In this document: positions 9,071 to 18,011 of the stretch, piece by piece
Layout: each line of letters begins with the position of its first letter
Numbering within the stretch: the stretch's first letter is position 1
Assembly: GCA_016793325.1 (NCBI GenBank)
Contig: JAEUKI010000076.1
Location: 32,760 to 96,759 of the forward strand
Length of the DNA: 64,000 nucleotides
Source: Myxococcales bacterium
Lineage (GTDB): Bacteria > Myxococcota_A > Polyangia > Polyangiales > Ga0077539
Direction: 5' to 3'
Made by a program: the position numbers and the translations under genes
The notes under the pieces: generated by a model
The model's input: the letters and a program-made list of their open reading frames with translations, nothing else
What the model was told of the DNA's origin: nothing
Database searches by the model: none

Positions 9071-10962
9071 AGACGCAACGTCACTTGATTGCGTGTGCTG
9101 TGATGGCCGCGCTCGCCTCTGGGTGCCTCGACCGCGTGACGATCGTGCGCGTCGACGCTGCGTCGGACCGCGTAGCGTCGGACGAGCGCCCCGACGCGAG
9201 CGCCGTCGATGTCACGAGCGAGCTCGCGATGGACGTCGCGAACGACAGGGCCGAGGCTCCGATGGACGTGCCGAACGACACCGCGAGCGAGTCGACGCCG
9301 GACGTGGTCTCGCTCCCGGACTCGACGCCCGACGTGCTCGACGATCGCCCGAGCGACGAGCGCCCGGACGTGCGCGTGCGTCTTCCCGATGTTCCGCGGT
9401 TGGTGGCGCCGATGTCGACGAGCTTCCTGACGGGCGCGACGCCGCGTCTGCGATGGGAGCTCAGCGCGAACACCGACGAAGCGGTCGTCGAAATGTGCGC
9501 CGATCGCGCGTGCACGATGCTCGAACGATCGGTCACCGTCGCGGGCACGACGCTCGTCTGGCCCGTCGCGCTCACCCCGGGAACCCACTTCTGGCGGGCC
9601 TTCGGCAAGACCGGCGCGCTTCGCTCCTCGATCGCCAGCGCGACGTGGCAGTTTCACGTTCCGCGTCGATCCGCAGCGGTGACCACCGCGTGGGGCACGA
9701 CCCCAGATTTCAACGGCGATGGCTTCACCGACGTCGCGATGGGCGCGCCCGACGCCTTGGGCGCTGGCGCCGCATACGTCTATCCAGGGAGCGCGAGCGG
9801 CATCGGCAACACGCCGTCCGTCACGGTTCGCGGCACGGGGCGCTTCGGATACGTCGTCGAGTCGGTCGGTGATCTCAACGGCGACGGCTTCGCGGAGCTC
9901 GCCGTGGGCGCGCCCGAAGCAGCGAGCTCGACGGGGGCGGTCAGCGTGTTCTTCGGCTCTCCTCGCGGCATCGACGCGAGCGCGCCGCGAACGACGGTCA
10001 CTGGCGCGTCCTCCGGCGACGAGTTCGGGGTCGATCTCAACGCAGCGGGAGACGTCAACGGTGATGGCTACGGGGACATGATCGTCGGCGCTCGGTTTGC
10101 TGCGATGCGCGCGGGCCGAGCCTCGTTGTTCTACGGGGGCCCCGCGGGCCTCACGGGCGGGGTCTTCGAGATCGCGAGCGGCTCTGTCACCGCAATCAGC
10201 TTCGGAGGTTCGGTGTCCGGAGCGTGCGACGCGGACCGTGACGGATTTGCCGACATGATTGTTGGTGCGCCCTTCGCGTTCGCCGGCGAAGCAGGCGCTG
10301 CGTATTTCGTACGTGGTGGCCCGTCCGTGGGGACGCCGGCGGAGCTTCGTGGCTCGGCGACCAGCGAATGGTTCGGCTTCGGCGTGCGCCGCGCGGGCGA
10401 CGTCGACTTCGATGGGCACTGCGACTTCGTCGTTGGCTCGCCCAACGATCGTGAGCGCGCCGGCGCGATCCATCTGTATTCGTCGCGCGTCGACTGGGTC
10501 GGAGCGCGACCGACGCTCTCGATCCTCGGGTCGACGCGGATGCGCGCCTTCGGCTATCGCGTGTCGGATGCGCGTGACGTGGACGGCGACGGAGTCGACG
10601 ACATCATCGTCGGCGTCCCCGATGAAGCTGCGCTCATGGGCATGGCGCCGATCTACCGCGGCTCGGCGACCACCACGCTCGACGCGGTCCCGTACTCCTT
10701 GGGCCCGAACGCCGATCGCTTCGGTCGCGCTGTGGGAGGCCACGGTGACTTCGACGGCGACGGCTTTTCGGACATCGTCGTTGGCGAGCCTGAGTTCCGG
10801 ACAATGCCGGGTCCATTCGAGGGGCACTTCGCAGTGTTTCGCGGAGGACCGACTGGCCCTTCGCTCTTGCGTTGGCTCAGCGCGCCCGAGGGAGGCTACG
10901 CCGGCGGCGCGCTCGCGCTCGGCTTGCAAACTCGCTCTCGCGCTCGCTGGTTGCTCCTGTGA
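9067..10962 (+). CDS. FG-GAP repeat lipoprotein, integrin-alpha-like beta-propeller, 631 aa
   Basis: Lipoprotein signal MKTQRHLIACAVM... ending ASGC, then a low-complexity Asp/Ser/Val linker (~25-110) that would hold the rest off the membrane. A ~90-residue beta domain follows (PRLRWELSANTDEA ... ATWQFHV). Seven FG-GAP/calcium-loop units come next, each with a DxNGDGxxD-type core: DFNGDGFTD, DLNGDGFAE, DVNGDGYGD, DADRDGFAD, DVDFDGHCD, DVDGDGVDD, DFDGDGFSD. Seven units make one complete propeller. Such proteins bind calcium and usually mediate surface adhesion or ligand binding. It is the third gene of a coupled operon headed by the sigma factor. The protein at 27997-30261 is a paralogue with the same domain order. 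Confidence 0.9.
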   Translation: MKTQRHLIACAVMAALASGCLDRVTIVRVDAASDRVASDERPDASAVDVTSELAMDVANDRAEAPMDVPNDTASESTPDVVSLPDSTPDVLDDRPSDERPDVRVRLPDVPRLVAPMSTSFLTGATPRLRWELSANTDEAVVEMCADRACTMLERSVTVAGTTLVWPVALTPGTHFWRAFGKTGALRSSIASATWQFHVPRRSAAVTTAWGTTPDFNGDGFTDVAMGAPDALGAGAAYVYPGSASGIGNTPSVTVRGTGRFGYVVESVGDLNGDGFAELAVGAPEAASSTGAVSVFFGSPRGIDASAPRTTVTGASSGDEFGVDLNAAGDVNGDGYGDMIVGARFAAMRAGRASLFYGGPAGLTGGVFEIASGSVTAISFGGSVSGACDADRDGFADMIVGAPFAFAGEAGAAYFVRGGPSVGTPAELRGSATSEWFGFGVRRAGDVDFDGHCDFVVGSPNDRERAGAIHLYSSRVDWVGARPTLSILGSTRMRAFGYRVSDARDVDGDGVDDIIVGVPDEAALMGMAPIYRGSATTTLDAVPYSLGPNADRFGRAVGGHGDFDGDGFSDIVVGEPEFRTMPGPFEGHFAVFRGGPTGPSLLRWLSAPEGGYAGGALALGLQTRSRARWLLL

Positions 10963-12233
10963 CACGCGGCGATGTCGGCGACGACGGCGATCCGACGCCT
11001 GCGCGCTTCGACGTCGCGGTGATCGGCGCGACGCTGCCGGGCCTCATCGCGGCGTTGCGTCTGCGCGCCGCTGGCTACTCGACGATCGTGCTCGAGCCCG
11101 AGCCCTCCATCGGCGGCGCGTGCGGAACGTTCGTCGAGGACGGATTCGTCTTCGACCGCGGCTGCAACGACTTCTCGACCAACCTCGCACGCGAGCTCGA
11201 CGAGCTCGGCGTCGACGTGGCGTTCGAGCGAAAACACACGCGGATCTACTTCGGTGAAGACGCGGTGGACCTGCCCCCGAGCGCGGCGCTCGTCGCGCGC
11301 TTGGTGCTCCGTGTGCCGCTCCTCGCGCGGCGTCCCGCGATGTCTCGGGTCGGCGACCTCGAAGCCCTCTCGAAGCTCGGCGCCGACGCGAGCCGAGAGC
11401 ACGAGGCGAACACCGCCTCGACGAGCCCTGCCTGCGGTCCCCAACACCTGATCGATCGAACGCTCGATCGCTTCTGCGCGCTCGGCGGCCGCGCGGTGGT
11501 CCGCTGCGGCGCGATCCGTCACCGACTCGCGTCGTCCGCGCACGAGCTGCGCTTGACGAGCTCGAACGAGACCGTCCTCGCCTCGACGCTGCTCGTCCAC
11601 GAGAGCGCCGAGGAGACACCACAGCGATTCTCGACGCTGTTGTTCGCGACGCGCGGCGACGCCCCCTGGCCCGCGGAGGTCGAGACGCTCGGCTGCTTCA
11701 TGCCCGACCTTCGAGACCAGCTCCTCGCGTCGGGCGAGATCGTCGAGTCGGACGTGTTCAGTTTTCATGTGATCCGAACGAACCTCGGCGAACCCGAAGG
11801 CGCGCCGAAGACCTTCGTCGGCTTCGTCGCTCGTCGCTCGCCGCGGCCGCTCACCGAAGACGAGCGCCGCGACGTCCTCGTGTTCGCGCGCCGAGCGCTC
11901 GATCGCGTGGTGCCCGGCTTCGCGGACGCGCTGCTCTACGCGAAGCTCCTCTCGCCAGACGAAGCGCTCGCGCGCGCGCGATTCGCGGCCCTTCGGAGCG
12001 CCGAAGGGGTCTGGTGGTCGCAGCTCGCGTCGGACCCGGCGACGAGCGCGACGACGTTTTCGCTCGGCGCGATGGCCTTGCCCCCGGCGTCGTGCGCGAG
12101 CAACGCGGTGTTCGTCGGGCGAAGAGCGGCCGAGCGCGTCGCTGCTGCGCTCGAGCAGAGACCGGACCTCGCTGCGTCCCGACGGCGCGCGGCCAACGAC
12201 AACGGCGACGACGGCTCCATGCGCCGACGCTGA
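10959..12233 (+). CDS. FAD/NAD(P)-dependent oxidoreductase, phytoene-desaturase/amine-oxidase-like, 424 aa
   Basis: GTG start at 10959 overlapping the upstream TGA (GTGA). The N-terminus is a dinucleotide-binding fold, FDVAVIGATLPGLIAALRLR, whose loop reads G-A-T-L-P-G rather than the standard G-x-G-x-x-G. It is followed by the acidic ribose-binding end LEPEPSIGG and GFVFDRG, as in the NAD(P)-binding_8 and phytoene-desaturase group. A C-terminal FAD-binding segment is weak, and with 424 residues the enzyme is shorter than most desaturases. The substrate cannot be told; carotenoid or amine oxidation are possible but unsupported. Tight coupling to sigma factor, membrane regulator and FG-GAP lipoprotein suggests an envelope-related oxidation in the same response. 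Confidence 0.75.
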   Translation: MTRGDVGDDGDPTPARFDVAVIGATLPGLIAALRLRAAGYSTIVLEPEPSIGGACGTFVEDGFVFDRGCNDFSTNLARELDELGVDVAFERKHTRIYFGEDAVDLPPSAALVARLVLRVPLLARRPAMSRVGDLEALSKLGADASREHEANTASTSPACGPQHLIDRTLDRFCALGGRAVVRCGAIRHRLASSAHELRLTSSNETVLASTLLVHESAEETPQRFSTLLFATRGDAPWPAEVETLGCFMPDLRDQLLASGEIVESDVFSFHVIRTNLGEPEGAPKTFVGFVARRSPRPLTEDERRDVLVFARRALDRVVPGFADALLYAKLLSPDEALARARFAALRSAEGVWWSQLASDPATSATTFSLGAMALPPASCASNAVFVGRRAAERVAAALEQRPDLAASRRRAANDNGDDGSMRRR

Positions 12234-12255
12234 CGCGGCGCTCCGCGCGGGTCGC

Positions 12256-13617
12256 TCAGATCCCGGGCGGGCGCGAGATCGTGATGCGCGTCACGCCCGT
12301 GTTGTACGGAGTTCCTGTCTTTTGCCTCACGACAAGGGTGTGGAGGTTGGCGCCGCGACCGATGAGTTGGTCGAGCTCCGCGCCCGTTCCTGCGCCGGCG
12401 CTCGAGGGTCCACACGCGGCCGCCCCCGTGTCGTCGACGCACGTCGTGTCGCCCGTCGCGCTTCGGTACTCGAGCACCGTGTCGAGCGTGCGCGTCGTGA
12501 AGCACGTGGACGCGACGAGCGATCCGCCTGCGGAGGTCGGGCACGACGTCCAGAAGTACATCGCTGCTGGCAGCGCGCCCAAGCCTCCGCACGTCGTCGA
12601 AGCTGTCGTCGTGGTGGGCAGCGCGAACGTTCGGTCGTAGCTCGTTCCGATCGGGAGCGCGGACGCCTCGGGCACCGGGCCGGCCGTGTTGATCGGCGTT
12701 CGAATCGCGCTCACGGTGAGCGTGAAGTCCCCGTCCACCGCGGTGGTGCTCCCGACCTCGAGGAACACGGTCCCCGAGTTGACATAGGTAAACGCCTGCT
12801 CGAACCGCGTATCGCCGCATCCATCGCTGCTGCACGCCGTCGAGGACGCGCAGTTCGCGCGAAACGCGACCTTCGGACGAAACACCGTGTTCGAAGTGAC
12901 CGCGGCGTACACGAGCGACGGCGCCGTCACCGTCAGCGAGTAGAACACCGTGACCGCCGCGGCAACGCAGTCGCCGCTCTCGCTCGTCGCGCCGCGGAGC
13001 GTCCCGAAGAACGTTCGGTTGTACGGATCGGTTCCGAGCGGCGTCGCCGCGGAGCAACGGTCGTTGAGCGAGCGACACACGCCCGAGACGCAGTTGCTCG
13101 AGCCCGTGCACGCGCGGCCGCACGTTCCGCAGTGGGTGTTGTTCGCGAGCACGTCGACGCACGCGCCGCCGCACGCCATGTTCGGCGCGAAACACGGGAC
13201 GTCCGGCCGCGTGTCGTTGGGGACGTCCGCGCCCGTATCCACGCCGCTGTCGACGCCCGAATCGACGCCAGTATCGTTGCCCGTGTCGTTGCCCGTGTCG
13301 CCCCGCGCGTCGTTGCCCGAGTCTGTCGGCACGCCCGCGTCCGTGACGTCCATCCCATCGGCCGTGCTCGTGACATCGTCGATCGGTCGCGCGTCTCGAA
13401 CGTCATCGATCACGTCGATCGCGTCGTCCGCGGCGTCTTCGAGCTGGCTGTCTATCGCGTCCGAGGGAGCGTCGACGTTCGGACGATCGTCGAGCGCGCT
13501 GTCCACGCGGTCCACGGATCCGTCCCGCAAATCGGGCGACCGTAGGTTCGGCGGGAGCGCGCAGCCGGACAAGAGCGCGACGAGCGAGGCCGTCACGTTG
13601 GACATCGTCGCGCGCAT
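12256..13617 (-). CDS. Cys-containing lipoprotein with long Asp/Ser/Gly-Val linker, 453 aa
   Basis: Start at 13617 (MRATMSNVTASLVALLSGC): the Cys after LLSG is a lipobox cysteine. Residues ~20-140 are low complexity (Asp, Val, Ala; NDTGNDTGVDSGVDSG). One Cys-rich unit follows (CGGACVDVLANNTHCGTCG), the same unit that is repeated eight times in the protein at 34595-36214. The remaining ~280 residues form beta-rich repeats with Asn/Thr/Ser and paired cysteines. It is probably exposed on the cell surface; partner unknown. The ATG overlaps the stop of the upstream gene by one base (TGATG), so the two form an operon. It is convergent with the flavoprotein gene, 22 bases away. Confidence 0.83.
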   Translation of the reverse strand: MRATMSNVTASLVALLSGCALPPNLRSPDLRDGSVDRVDSALDDRPNVDAPSDAIDSQLEDAADDAIDVIDDVRDARPIDDVTSTADGMDVTDAGVPTDSGNDARGDTGNDTGNDTGVDSGVDSGVDTGADVPNDTRPDVPCFAPNMACGGACVDVLANNTHCGTCGRACTGSSNCVSGVCRSLNDRCSAATPLGTDPYNRTFFGTLRGATSESGDCVAAAVTVFYSLTVTAPSLVYAAVTSNTVFRPKVAFRANCASSTACSSDGCGDTRFEQAFTYVNSGTVFLEVGSTTAVDGDFTLTVSAIRTPINTAGPVPEASALPIGTSYDRTFALPTTTTASTTCGGLGALPAAMYFWTSCPTSAGGSLVASTCFTTRTLDTVLEYRSATGDTTCVDDTGAAACGPSSAGAGTGAELDQLIGRGANLHTLVVRQKTGTPYNTGVTRITISRPPGI

Positions 13618-14708
13618 CAGAAGCGACCTCCTGCGGTGATCCCGAGCTGCGCTCGTCCGACGGTCGGCGCGACAGCGACCGGCGCGCGCTCGCGGCGAAC
13701 GAGCCGATCGGCGACGAGCCACGCGGCGCCGCCCGCGACGAGGACGCCGCCCGAGACGAGGGCAATATTGGTGATGGTATTCAACGACTCTGCGCTGCTC
13801 GCCCTCGCGACGAGCGCGTCCGCCGCGGTCGAATCCGCGCACACAAAACGGCCCCCTTCGATCGGGCAGGCGGCGATCTCACCGTTGCGAAGCGCGAAGG
13901 TCACAGCGCCCGTGACGAGCGCGACCGCGCCCGCCGAGAGCGTCACGATCGGCCCGATGGGCAGCGGCCTTCGCGGCTCGACCGTGACCGTGCGCGGCGG
14001 CGGGACCGCGATCGTTTGCTCGACCGCCGTCGTCTCCCGCTGCGGAGCTCGCTCGAACGCGAGCTCGAGCGAGCGTCGCTCACCGCGCGCGAGCTCGACC
14101 GTCTGCTCGATGGGCGTACACCCCGACGCTCGGGCGACGATCGCCACGCGCCCCGGGTTGAGCGCGATCGGAACATCCAACAGCGCCCCCGAGACCTCGC
14201 GCCCGCCCACCGTGACGCGCGCGTCGCTCGGCCGCTCGCCGCGGACGACCAGCGCGAGCGTCGCGATCGCCGGGCGCGTCTCTTCGAGCACTTGCCTGCA
14301 CGACGCGAGCAGCGCTTCGCGATTGGGCAAGCTCGCGTCTCGCTCGGCTTCTCGTACGCACGCTTCGGCTTGCGTGAGCGCGTCTGCCGGTCGCACGAGC
14401 GTGGCCAACGTCTGCGCGACGAACAACCGGAGCGAGGGCGTCCGCTGAATGCGCATCGCTTGCTCGGCGCGCTCGAGCGCGAGCCGATGATCGCCCGCGG
14501 TTCGGGCCTGCTGCGCTTGGTCGATCAGCATTCGTCGGGTCGCGAGGTCGGGCTGCGCGCCCGAGGCGTCGCTCGCTGGTTGTGCGACCGGCGCCGACTG
14601 CGCCGCGCCGTCGTACGCGCGCAGAGAAGCCGCGAACACCGCGGAGAAAAAGGCAAAATGCGAGGACCCGCGACGCCGTGGAGGCGCGCGACGAGCAGAG
14701 CGAAGCAT
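13617..14708 (-). CDS. TPR/PEGA-like membrane protein, 363 aa
   Basis: Start at 14708 (MLRSARRAPPRRRG), chosen because a basic segment and hydrophobic signal follow; the frame stays open further upstream without a better start. Residues ~60-140 contain TPR-like helices (RRMLIDQAQQARTAGDHRLA). Residues ~155-225 resemble a PEGA domain (beta-rich; DARVTVGGREVSGALLDVPI ... NPGRVAIVARASGC). Two hydrophobic helices follow at ~255-280 and ~310-335 with two cysteines between them. Myxobacterial genomes carry many such TPR-PEGA proteins, generally thought to act at the periplasmic surface, but the biochemical role is unknown. Translationally coupled to the lipoprotein downstream. Confidence 0.8.
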   Translation of the reverse strand: MLRSARRAPPRRRGSSHFAFFSAVFAASLRAYDGAAQSAPVAQPASDASGAQPDLATRRMLIDQAQQARTAGDHRLALERAEQAMRIQRTPSLRLFVAQTLATLVRPADALTQAEACVREAERDASLPNREALLASCRQVLEETRPAIATLALVVRGERPSDARVTVGGREVSGALLDVPIALNPGRVAIVARASGCTPIEQTVELARGERRSLELAFERAPQRETTAVEQTIAVPPPRTVTVEPRRPLPIGPIVTLSAGAVALVTGAVTFALRNGEIAACPIEGGRFVCADSTAADALVARASSAESLNTITNIALVSGGVLVAGGAAWLVADRLVRRERAPVAVAPTVGRAQLGITAGGRF

Positions 14709-14933
14709 GGCGTCGAGTACTCGTGCGCGCCCCTCGCGAAACCCATCTCGAAATCGATCGCGCGCCGAGACGACCGAGGATCCGCCGTCGGTGGGCGACG
14801 GACTCGCCGGAGTTCGTTGGGCCCCTTTCCCGAGAGGCCGCGCGTCGCGCGTATTTCTTCGGGCGAAGCGTAGCGATATTCTCGGCTGCATCGGCGTCGC
14901 GACGAGGCGCGAACGCCGTGGCGGCCCGACGCA

Positions 14934-15533
14934 TTGCGCGACGCGACGCTCGTGGAGGTCCATACCGAGATGCAGGACGAGCGGCTCGAATACAAGGGCG
15001 GGCTGCTTCGCGGGTACGCGAAGTGGCTGCGCGAGAACAAGCACTTCGACGCTGTGTCGAGCGCCGCGTCGCCCGAGGTGCGCGCGCGGTTGGCGGACCC
15101 GCCGCTCGCGACCGAGTGGGTGTCCGCCGCGATGCAGAACGGAGTGCTCGCCGCGGTGCACGCCGTCGGTCGAGACGAGCTGATTCACAGCATGGTGCGC
15201 GGCTCGATCGGCGGCGGCGTGCTCAGGCTCATCGAGCCGCTGATCCACGGCGTCGTTCGCGTGTTCGGGAGGACGCCAGCCGCGGTGCTCTCTCGGCTCG
15301 AGACGATCCGGCCGAACGTCATGCGCGGCGTCCGGTTCGAGTACGAGCCGCTCGGACCCAACAGCGGGATCGTCCATTGCCGCGCGGTCTCCGAGCCCTT
15401 CGGAGAGCACGCAGGCACCGCTTGGCGCGCGTCGATCGAGTCGCTCTGCGAGCTGCTCGGATTTCGCGGCGCGACGGTCACCGTCGCGTCGAGCGCGGAT
15501 CGCCGCGAAGAGCGGATCACGGTCCGTTGGTGA
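14934..15533 (+). CDS. Unknown soluble protein, 199 aa (possible DUF2378/TIGR02265-like)
   Basis: ATG at 14934; a second possible start is the GTG for VEVHTEMQ a few codons on. The protein is a compact alpha/beta chain without signal peptide. Its helix-rich middle (GSIGGGVLRLIEPLIHGVVRVFGR) and C-terminal beta part (SLCELLGFRGATVTVASS) recall the length and layout of the Myxococcus paralogous family DUF2378/TIGR02265, but I cannot confirm membership by eye. It is divergent from the PEGA-like gene (225-base gap) and its stop abuts that of the convergent radical SAM gene (TGA directly followed by TCA). No function is assigned. Confidence 0.68.
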   Translation: MRDATLVEVHTEMQDERLEYKGGLLRGYAKWLRENKHFDAVSSAASPEVRARLADPPLATEWVSAAMQNGVLAAVHAVGRDELIHSMVRGSIGGGVLRLIEPLIHGVVRVFGRTPAAVLSRLETIRPNVMRGVRFEYEPLGPNSGIVHCRAVSEPFGEHAGTAWRASIESLCELLGFRGATVTVASSADRREERITVRW

Positions 15534-16718
15534 TCACGGGAGCTCGGCTTCGCCCTCGGCGTTCGCGGCGCTCGCCGCTCGCTCGCCCCAGACGCCCGGG
15601 ATGTTCGCGCCGCACTTGAAACACGCTCCATTTTTCAAGTGGCTGGCCGTCACGCGGTAGTCGTCGCGCTCGATGAGCACCTCGTGACACGCGGGGCAGC
15701 GCGTGTGCGACAGCTCGCTGTACCCGCCGCGCGCGTTGCTCGCGTACACGAAGGCGAGGCCCTTGGCGTAGCCCATCCCGACGGCGCTCGCGAGCGAGTT
15801 GACCTCCATGCGCGGGACGTGCTCGAGCTTGTACCGCGGCACGAAGGCGTTCAAATGCCAGGGAATTTCCTTGGACACGCGCGCGATCGCGTCGGCGATG
15901 GTTCGCAGCGAGCGCAGCTCGTCGTTGAAGCCGGGGACGACCATCGTCACGACCTCGACCCAGAACCCGAGCTCTTTGGCGATCGCGATCGCGTCGAATA
16001 CGGGTCCCGATCGTCCTCCGAGCGCGCGGTATCGCTCGTTGTCCGCGGCCTTGAGGTCCACGCGGTACGCGTCGCACACCGGGCGGATGAACGAGAGCGC
16101 CTCCCGCGTCGTGTTGGCGTCGGAGATCACGGCGGTCGCGAGCCCACGTCGCTTGGCCTCGGCGAACACGTCGCGCACCCATTCGGCGGCGATCATGGGC
16201 TCGTTGTACGCAGCGGCCATGACGGTGCAGCCCTGCTCGATCGCGTGATCGACGAGCGCCTCGGCGGTGCACTCGAGGGGCTCTTCGTCCGCGGTGTGCT
16301 CGCTGTCTTCGCGCAGCGCTTGAGAGAGCCTCCAGTTGTGACAGTACGGGCAACGCAGATCGCAGCCGTACATGCCCATGATCATCGAGCGTTCGCCGGC
16401 GCGAAAGTGATAGAGCGTGTTGGTCTCGACGTTGCGCGCGAGGCGACGCGCGACGTAGCCGTGGGGCGCGTAGAGCTTTCCTTCGCGCACGAAGCGGACG
16501 GCGCACGCGCCTTCGCGGCCTTCTTGGATCACGCACCCGTGCGCGCACGCGAGGCAACGGACGTGGCCGTGCTCGGTCGGCTCGAAGAGCGCTGCGGGTT
16601 TGGCGCGCGCCGCGAGGCGCTCGATCAACGGTCGCGCGTCGCTCTTGTCGCGCACGGCGCGATCGACGACGGGCAGCGAGGCGCGGGGCGGGCGAGGGGA
16701 GGCCGGGTCGTGTGACAT
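15534..16718 (-). CDS. amrS: AmmeMemoRadiSam-type radical SAM enzyme, 394 aa
   Basis: Three cysteine sets match this family. An N-terminal set (C55, C58, C62, C72) sits in CLACAHGCVIQEGREGACAVR. The radical SAM cluster motif Cx3Cx2C is CDLRCPYC (C119, C123, C126), which would bind the 4Fe-4S that cleaves S-adenosylmethionine. A C-terminal zinc-ribbon-like tail has CPACHEVL and CFKCGANIPGVWG. Length is usual. In other genomes it occurs with AMMECR1- and Memo-domain genes; neither is visible here, so the partners are elsewhere or absent. The reaction is not established. Pyruvate-formate-lyase activase is the nearest general annotation. The start at 16718 (MSHDPASP) is divergent from the lipid kinase gene. 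Confidence 0.88.
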   Translation of the reverse strand: MSHDPASPRPPRASLPVVDRAVRDKSDARPLIERLAARAKPAALFEPTEHGHVRCLACAHGCVIQEGREGACAVRFVREGKLYAPHGYVARRLARNVETNTLYHFRAGERSMIMGMYGCDLRCPYCHNWRLSQALREDSEHTADEEPLECTAEALVDHAIEQGCTVMAAAYNEPMIAAEWVRDVFAEAKRRGLATAVISDANTTREALSFIRPVCDAYRVDLKAADNERYRALGGRSGPVFDAIAIAKELGFWVEVVTMVVPGFNDELRSLRTIADAIARVSKEIPWHLNAFVPRYKLEHVPRMEVNSLASAVGMGYAKGLAFVYASNARGGYSELSHTRCPACHEVLIERDDYRVTASHLKNGACFKCGANIPGVWGERAASAANAEGEAELP

Positions 16719-16754
16719 CCAGTGCCCTGGTGTTGTAACGGTGTTGGTGACGCG

Positions 16755-17687
16755 ATGGCCATCGGAGTGGTGTTCAACCCGCGCGCAGGGCGCAATCGGC
16801 GCGATCCGCGCGCGGCAGAGCGAATGAAGCGCATGCTGGGCGACCACGGCGTGGTGAGCGCGCCCGAGTCGCTCGACGAGCTCGCGCGCGCGGCCGAGGA
16901 CTTTCGACGACAGGGAATCGACGTGCTCGCCATCGCTGGAGGCGACGGGACCAACCACGTCACGCTCACGCATTTCGCCGCGGTGTACGGCGATTCACCG
17001 CTGCCCAAGCTCGCGCTCCTGCGCGGCGGCACGATGAACACCGTCGCGGATTCGCTCTCGCTCCCGCGCGGAAAACCCGAGGGCTTGCTCGATCGTTTGC
17101 TGCGCAAATACCTCGAAAAACCCGCGATCGACACGGTCGAGCAGTGGACGTTGTCGGTCGAAGGTCAGCTCGGATTTCTGTGGGGGCTCGGCGTCGTTCC
17201 GCAGTTCTTGAGGGAGTATTACGACACGGGCGCGCCGTCGCCGAAGACCGCGGCGATCACGCTCGCGAAGGGCGTCGGGAGCACGCTCGTGCGCGGCGAG
17301 ATGTTTCGTCGATTGAGCGAGGGCGTCCGCTGCGAGGTCGAGCACGACGCGGGCGTGTGGACCGAGCGCGATTGGTTCACGGTCACCGCGGGGACGATCG
17401 CGGACATCGGCCTGGGGTTCAAGCCGTTTCACCGCGCGCCGAAGGCCCCGGGCTTCGTGCACTTGCTCGGCGTCACGACCAACGCGATGGGCTTCGTGCT
17501 CGACTTGCCGAAGATCTTCCGCGCCAAGCCCATGCGCGAAGACCGCGCGATCGACGCGCTCGTGACGAGGCTCACGGTCCGCGCGAACAAGGGGCCGCTT
17601 CGGTACATGATCGACGGCGACGTCCGCACCCACGAGTCGAACGAGATGACCGTTCGCATCGGGCGACCCGTCGCGATCGTGCGCTGA
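16755..17687 (+). CDS. Diacylglycerol-kinase-catalytic-domain lipid kinase, 310 aa
   Basis: The N-terminus MAIGVVFNPRAG is the first strand-loop of the DAGK fold, and GGDGTN (residues 62-67) is the nucleotide-binding signature shared by diacylglycerol, sphingosine and YegS-type kinases. LLRGGTMNTVADSL is the second conserved loop. The C-terminal beta sandwich (~130-310) holds the lipid. It would phosphorylate a lipid alcohol at the inner membrane; which one cannot be told. The ATG at 16755 is preferred over an in-frame ATG at 16722 because the family begins at this strand, and the earlier codon would add 11 residues inside the divergent promoter gap. Confidence 0.9.
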   Translation: MAIGVVFNPRAGRNRRDPRAAERMKRMLGDHGVVSAPESLDELARAAEDFRRQGIDVLAIAGGDGTNHVTLTHFAAVYGDSPLPKLALLRGGTMNTVADSLSLPRGKPEGLLDRLLRKYLEKPAIDTVEQWTLSVEGQLGFLWGLGVVPQFLREYYDTGAPSPKTAAITLAKGVGSTLVRGEMFRRLSEGVRCEVEHDAGVWTERDWFTVTAGTIADIGLGFKPFHRAPKAPGFVHLLGVTTNAMGFVLDLPKIFRAKPMREDRAIDALVTRLTVRANKGPLRYMIDGDVRTHESNEMTVRIGRPVAIVR

Positions 17688-18011
17688 GCCGCGCCATTGC
17701 CGAACCGCTCGCATCGGCGCCGACTTCACGCGAGCGGATCGAATGGTCCGTAGAACGCGGCCGTTCGTGCCTGCTGGCTGACGTCCGTTTGCGAGTCGAG
17801 AAAAGAATCGTCTCGTTCGAGTAACTATTTAGCGAACTGGCGAATCAATTCGAGAAGTTCGAATGATTGTGCCACGAAGTACCCGCGCTGTAACACCATC
17901 GTGCTACGAAAAACAAAGTTGTAACACGTTGAATTTGTTCAAATCTCGAGTGCCTCAACTGACGTAACGACGCGCATTCGGGTGCATCTCAGCATCCGAA
18001 CGGAGGCGTAC
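17688..18011 (+). promoter_or_regulatory. AT-rich 324-base gap with paired TGTAACAC boxes ahead of the DUF4331 gene
   Basis: No gene is visible. After the lipid kinase stop an 8-bp inverted repeat (17705-17712 with 17730-17737) could weakly terminate. Further on the sequence is unusually AT-rich for this genome. The palindrome ATTCGA-GAAGT-TCGAAT spans 17848-17864. The octamer TGTAACAC occurs twice in the same direction, at 17889-17896 and 17920-17927, 31 bases apart (about three helical turns). CGGAGG at 18001-18006 is a strong ribosome binding site for the GTG at 18012. The repeated octamers are candidate operator or sigma-factor sites; this is inference from spacing only. Confidence 0.45.
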
